DNA from: CAYHBS01 sp964360995
Lineage (GTDB): Bacteria > Patescibacteriota > Minisyncoccia > Ryanbacterales > HO2-45-13
Length of the DNA stretch: 18,189 nucleotides
NCBI GenBank assembly: GCA_964360995.1
Contig: CAYHYZ010000012.1
Coordinates: forward strand, 1 to 18,189
Reading direction: 5' to 3'
The translations under genes and the position numbers were made by a program. This document shows, piece after piece, positions 14,260 through 18,189 of this stretch; position 1 is the stretch's first letter, and each line of letters begins with the position of its first letter. The notes under the pieces are model-generated. The model did not search any database, had not been told where the DNA came from, and saw nothing but the letters and a program-made list of their open reading frames with translations.

Positions 14260-15219
14260 TTAATGTTGGGATTTTGGTATTGCCGCTGGACTCTCTTTCT
14301 TGAGTGCAAGTAGATAATTGTACGCCGAAAGTGCTGCCTTCACTGCGTCTCCGCAAGAAATGTTGTTTTGCTTATAGAGCTCATCCGTCACATCTCCTGC
14401 GGAAAATACTCCGGGGCAACTTGTTGCACAGGTTTGGTGATCTATGACAATTTCCCCATGATTATTAATTTCAACAAGTCCCTTCACAATCTCTGAGTTC
14501 GGAATGGAGCCAATTTCGACAAATACTCCCTGCACCGGTAGTGATTTTTCTTTATTTGTTTTGGTGTCGGTATAAATGAGCGCGCTCACCATCTTATCAC
14601 CCTCGATACGCGCGGTCTTTGCGTTCGTGACAATAGACACCTTTTTATCTGCTTTCAACTTCTCGAGCGTAATAGGATCGCCCTTTGGAGCGTCACCGAA
14701 TTCAACGAGCGTAATAGTCTTCGCAAATGGAATGAGATCAATCGCGGCCTCGAGTCCCGCATTTCCGCCTCCCACTACCGCAACGTCCATTCCTGAAAAT
14801 ATCGGTGCGTCACAGGTTGAGCAATATGCTACGCCCGTTCCTTCAAATTTATCTTCCCCAGGAACATTTAATCTTCGGCGTCGTGCACCAGAAGCAACAA
14901 TCACTGCGCGCGCTTTGTACGTTTTACCCTTGTCGGTTTCCACCAAAAAATCTCCGTTCTCTTTTTCTACTTTCACCACGCGCTCAGGCATGCGGATTTC
15001 GAGATTTGGCTGCGCCCGCAAATGTGCCTCAAGATTTTTTGCAAGATCATACCCTGAAATGGACGGCGTGCCAATCCAGTTTTGAATATCCGCACTCACA
15101 ATTGACTGACCGCCAATACTTTCGGTGATGACCACCGCTTTCATTTGTTTTCTCGCAACGTACACACCAGCCGCCGCAGCCGCTGGTCCACCACCGATAA
15201 TTACTACGTCATATTCCAT
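14260..15219 (-). CDS. Thioredoxin reductase-like FAD/NAD(P)-dependent disulfide oxidoreductase (AhpF-like)
   Basis: 319 residues, the length of low-molecular-weight thioredoxin reductases; cytosolic. The FAD Rossmann motif GGGPA is at residues 9-13, the redox CSTC at 133-136 (AYCSTCDAP), the second Rossmann GGGNAG at 150-155, and the C-terminal FAD motif in GVFSAGDVTDELYKQ near residue 275. It likely reduces thioredoxin, glutaredoxin-like or peroxiredoxin partners by thiol exchange. The HRR motif that binds the NADPH 2'-phosphate in classical TrxB is absent; the matching stretch reads LVEFGDAPKGDP, like the corresponding part of AhpF, so NADH or another donor is possible. It starts 43 bp after the upstream surface-protein gene. 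One base after its TAA begins the first GAPDH-like start, so co-transcription with GAPDH is likely. No strong ribosome-binding site is seen. Confidence 0.9.
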   Translation of the reverse strand: MEYDVVIIGGGPAAAAAGVYVARKQMKAVVITESIGGQSIVSADIQNWIGTPSISGYDLAKNLEAHLRAQPNLEIRMPERVVKVEKENGDFLVETDKGKTYKARAVIVASGARRRRLNVPGEDKFEGTGVAYCSTCDAPIFSGMDVAVVGGGNAGLEAAIDLIPFAKTITLVEFGDAPKGDPITLEKLKADKKVSIVTNAKTARIEGDKMVSALIYTDTKTNKEKSLPVQGVFVEIGSIPNSEIVKGLVEINNHGEIVIDHQTCATSCPGVFSAGDVTDELYKQNNISCGDAVKAALSAYNYLLALKKESPAAIPKSQH

Positions 15220-15262
15220 ATGGCTCTATTTTCTCATGTAATAGTTGACCGAGCAAACGTAA

Positions 15263-18189
15263 CTACCGCGGACTATATGCTTTATCTGGTCGAATCTCAA
15301 ATTCGATATCAAGTGTGTCCTGCTTCCCACAACTCACATAATTAGCCCCACAGGTTGCGTCCCATCCTATTAACTTAATGCCATATCTCCCCGGAAGTAC
15401 TGCCGCATCCGTAATTCTTATTAACAAACTTTCATCTAGATCGACTCCAGACATGGTGCCCGTAGTTCCTCCTGCTGAAAATTCTGCTACGTAGTCTGAT
15501 GGATCAAGTGTATCAAATTCCGCATCGGCACAAGTTTCGTCTTCATCAACACATTTTACGTAGATACTATCCACCTTTAATGTAATGTCGTTCGTAAACC
15601 CACCAAGACGCGTTGCTTCAATATTGATAGCGTTTGTTTTCCAATTTCCTACTCCAGATTCGTCGACTGGCTTTACCACCGCAAATGTTTTTGCGCTCGA
15701 CGTGACGTCAAGTTCAAACGCTGGACCAACTTTGCGAAGTAGCACGCACATCCCCCAAAATGTATTTTCGAATGCGTTATATTCATTGTTGTCAGTGACG
15801 GATGAGCATCCTGGATCATTACTACTTCCTTCTCCATAGTCTTTATAGGTGTCCACGTCATTGTCGACGCCGTCGTTGCAGGCATAAGCCGCTGGTGGTG
15901 CTCCTGGCTTATTGCCTGGATCTGTACCATCAGTAGGAAACTCATCTCCACTTTGATCCAGCTGCGAAAATAATTTGTGCGAAAACCGTGCGCTCACCGC
16001 GTCTACCGGCAAGAAAAAGTTCGTGTTGACGCGATCGGTGGTAATAATATTATTTGGCACGTAGTCTGGAATATCAGTGGTTGGTAGTGACGCCGCAATG
16101 CGGTTTGCGATGTATGAAAACCCGGGTGTGGTTGAGGCGGCATCATAGAGTTCGATATATGCCGATTCATCCCTTTGGTACCATTCCGCAGTACTTCCTC
16201 CATGAGCGTCATATATTTGCAGCCAGATGTCGTAATATCCGGAAGGAATCGGCGTGGGGAACGTGGCAGCGGTTGTTGTCGCCTCTAAGCTATATGGGGA
16301 AGTTGAATACCGTGAATTGAGGCGTCTATCCGAAGAATAGGACCTGACTTCAGCATCAGTGTCGGTCTCACCGGTTGCGATGAGAAAATCAAGGACGTAC
16401 TCACCATTGACCGGATCGTTCACCCAATCACACGCAATTTCAAATGTGGTAATAGACGCGCATCCGTCTTCTGCACCAGTGACTTGATACTGCAGTGTAC
16501 TATACGACGCTCCCGAAAAACTAATCCACCCGAGGATGTCACCTCCCCATGCCCAGCCACTATAATTACAATCGCTAATCGTGACGCCGTACTGTACGGA
16601 CTCGTTTGCCTGTTTACTCAAACTAATCCAGCCATCCCATCCACCAGGATGATCAGCAGAAGTTGCACACGTACCAGGAATTTCATTTGAAGCCGTCGCG
16701 GTACCAAGACATGCGCGTGCCCAACCCGTCACTTTTCCCGTCGAGGTTGCGACGCGCGCTTCACAAAGTCCCGCGGGGCACTGCCCTAGTTGATTCTTAT
16801 TAAATGAAATCCATCCGATGTGTTCATTCCACGCGTATCCGGAAATAAGTCCTGTTGCGTCTACATCAACGCCATAATTAATGCCCGCACCATCAGGATT
16901 TGAGAAGCTGATCCAACCCACTGTTTCGCTCCACGCCCATCCAGTCATTTCGTGCTGGGAGCTATCCTCACTGCGATCTGAAAGTGATACACATCCTGCG
17001 TCCGCTGGATAATCCGCGGCAGTATCTCCGTCATTATCTATTTTATCCTCGCACTGCACAGCCACGCGTGAGCACGTTTCGCAAGTGTACCCATTAGTTC
17101 CCCGATAAAATGCCGGAGTTGGCCCTGGGGACGTATCCCAATCCACTTCCCAAAACCACGCACCCTTACCGTACTGTCCAGTATTGTTATTGTCGGCATA
17201 TATGGGATCACTATTTACAACGGTACCAATGACATCCTTGGGTACACCGATTACAGCCTCTGTGGTATCTCCACTGCCGGTACATCCACCATCATTGGAA
17301 TAATCCGTGGCGCCGTCACCATCATTATCAATACCGTCTCCGCAATCCACGGGGGGATCTTCATTATTATCAGACGCACCCGCGCATCCACTATCAGCAG
17401 AAAAATCAGTAGCGCCGTCACCATCATTATCTATACTGTCATTGCATTGATTTGTTGATGGACTGACACATTCCCCTTTTCCTAAACTTATATTGATACT
17501 ACATCCATTTTTATATACCGTAGTACTATTTGAGATCGGATCATCAGGATCAGACATAATTCTTCCCCCTACCTTGTGCGTGGTGGAGATACGGTTGAGT
17601 TCGCTATCATCATCCGCATATGCGCATCCCGGATCATATCTGTCTTTATATCCGTCCCCATCATTGTCCACCGTATCGTTACACGCGGCAGAAGCGTCTG
17701 GATTACTTTCCACGTCACTTTCATCGTTGTCGCTCGTTGAACTACATCCAACGTCATTGAGGTCAATATAAGTGTCTGTATCATTATCTTGCCCGTCATT
17801 GCACTGTGCAGCAGGAACGAGATCGCCCTCCGCTACCCACCCATCGGTGCCAGAATCAAAATTTACTCTCCAGTACCATTCACCCCCTCCGTAGCTTGGC
17901 GCACCCGTAAATCCGTATGTTGGTGAGGAAACAGTAATCGCTCCCCCCGCGTTCAGCGCTTGAGACCCGCTGGACGTCATACCACTCGTGGGAGAAAGCG
18001 CTCCTGTCGAAATGGGGTACACACTTGCGCTCGCCACGCCCACCACTATTCGCTGGCCATTTGAAAATGTAGTTGGTAGTGTATGTGTCTCATCGGTATC
18101 ACTCGAGGACGCGCACCCCGGATCTGCAGCATCAATGAGGGAATCGCCGTCGTCGTCCCCGCTATTTGCACATTGCGCTGGAGCCGCTC
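15263..18189 (-). CDS. Large modular surface protein, 5' end outside the window
   Basis: 974 codons are visible. The frame is open across the right edge, so the GTG at 18046 is not the real start. Seven acidic two-cysteine repeats (for example QCNDSIDNDGDGATDF...SGC) are spread along it, the same family as in the giant protein. SH3-like Trp-rich modules lie at about 17815-18060 (EWYWRVNFDSGTDGW) and 17060-17275 (WFWEVDWDTS). Four GWAW/GWISF-type repeats follow at about 16490-16950, then a beta-sandwich-like stretch (about 16150-16480), a seventh acidic repeat near 15770-15890, and a unique C-terminal beta-rich domain ending DIEFEIRPDKAYSPR. No sortase motif, transmembrane tail or enzyme motif is seen. 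It is probably an exported structural or adhesive protein. Known CPR surface proteins use the same modules; the partner is unknown. Confidence 0.9.
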   Translation of the reverse strand, partial: AAPAQCANSGDDDGDSLIDAADPGCASSSDTDETHTLPTTFSNGQRIVVGVASASVYPISTGALSPTSGMTSSGSQALNAGGAITVSSPTYGFTGAPSYGGGEWYWRVNFDSGTDGWVAEGDLVPAAQCNDGQDNDTDTYIDLNDVGCSSTSDNDESDVESNPDASAACNDTVDNDGDGYKDRYDPGCAYADDDSELNRISTTHKVGGRIMSDPDDPISNSTTVYKNGCSINISLGKGECVSPSTNQCNDSIDNDGDGATDFSADSGCAGASDNNEDPPVDCGDGIDNDGDGATDYSNDGGCTGSGDTTEAVIGVPKDVIGTVVNSDPIYADNNNTGQYGKGAWFWEVDWDTSPGPTPAFYRGTNGYTCETCSRVAVQCEDKIDNDGDTAADYPADAGCVSLSDRSEDSSQHEMTGWAWSETVGWISFSNPDGAGINYGVDVDATGLISGYAWNEHIGWISFNKNQLGQCPAGLCEARVATSTGKVTGWARACLGTATASNEIPGTCATSADHPGGWDGWISLSKQANESVQYGVTISDCNYSGWAWGGDILGWISFSGASYSTLQYQVTGAEDGCASITTFEIACDWVNDPVNGEYVLDFLIATGETDTDAEVRSYSSDRRLNSRYSTSPYSLEATTTAATFPTPIPSGYYDIWLQIYDAHGGSTAEWYQRDESAYIELYDAASTTPGFSYIANRIAASLPTTDIPDYVPNNIITTDRVNTNFFLPVDAVSARFSHKLFSQLDQSGDEFPTDGTDPGNKPGAPPAAYACNDGVDNDVDTYKDYGEGSSNDPGCSSVTDNNEYNAFENTFWGMCVLLRKVGPAFELDVTSSAKTFAVVKPVDESGVGNWKTNAINIEATRLGGFTNDITLKVDSIYVKCVDEDETCADAEFDTLDPSDYVAEFSAGGTTGTMSGVDLDESLLIRITDAAVLPGRYGIKLIGWDATCGANYVSCGKQDTLDIEFEIRPDKAYSPR
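16490..16950 (-). repeat. Four GWAWS/GWISF-type repeats
   Basis: The coding units read GWAWSETVGWISF, GYAWNEHIGWISF, GWARACLG...GWDGWISLS and GWAWGGDILGWISFSG. Each is a pair of Trp-containing strands separated by about 20-60 residues. The motif is common in Parcubacteria surface proteins (family knowledge); its role is not established. Confidence 0.75.

Noticed and set aside
18044..18046. GTG at 18046 as start of the right-hand protein
   Set aside because: The frame continues upstream to the window edge and contains another acidic two-cysteine repeat there, so the true start is outside.

Overview
The window looks like part of a Candidate Phyla Radiation genome (Patescibacteria), probably a Parcubacteria lineage. 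This rests on protein style, not on a marker gene. The evidence is very large secreted modular proteins, a C-terminal peptidoglycan-binding domain of the form seen in Parcubacteria followed by a short Leu/Gln/Arg helix, repeated GWAWS...GWISF motifs, many acidic two-cysteine repeats, and few Shine-Dalgarno sites. TGA is used as a stop and TGG codes Trp, so there is no sign of a recoded UGA. Every gene I support is on the minus strand; the plus-strand open frames are shadows.

Layout in transcription order (right to left). (1) 18189-15263: 3' 974 codons of a modular surface protein whose start lies outside the window. (2) 15219-14260: a thioredoxin-reductase-like flavoprotein with a CxxC centre. 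(3) 14258-14069: two 95-bp tandem units, each starting with a copy of the first codons of GAPDH followed by a palindrome. (4) 14068-13064: intact GAPDH, followed by a strong hairpin terminator at 12965-12994. (5) An AT-rich intergenic region with a candidate extended -10 promoter. (6) 12749-876: one 3957-residue secreted protein with three heparinase II/III-like modules separated by acidic two-cysteine repeats, PKD/Ig-like and SH3-like modules, then FN3-like modules and a peptidoglycan-binding domain. (7) 841-1: a second secreted protein, probably a parallel beta-helix, broken by a frameshift at a run of six G and leaving the window at its 3' end.

How it may work together: the two giant proteins and the beta-helix protein read as cell-surface or exported proteins. 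One carries three putative polysaccharide-lyase-type modules and a cell-wall-binding end, which suggests attachment to, or degradation of, an acidic polysaccharide belonging to a host or to the matrix. The flavoprotein and GAPDH genes form a tight internal housekeeping cluster unrelated to the surface proteins.

The most unusual signal is in the 190 bp before GAPDH. There are three in-frame versions of the GAPDH start, differing only at third codon positions; two palindromes with one compensatory base-pair change; and two 32-codon reading frames that each end in an ATGA overlap with the next GAPDH-like start.
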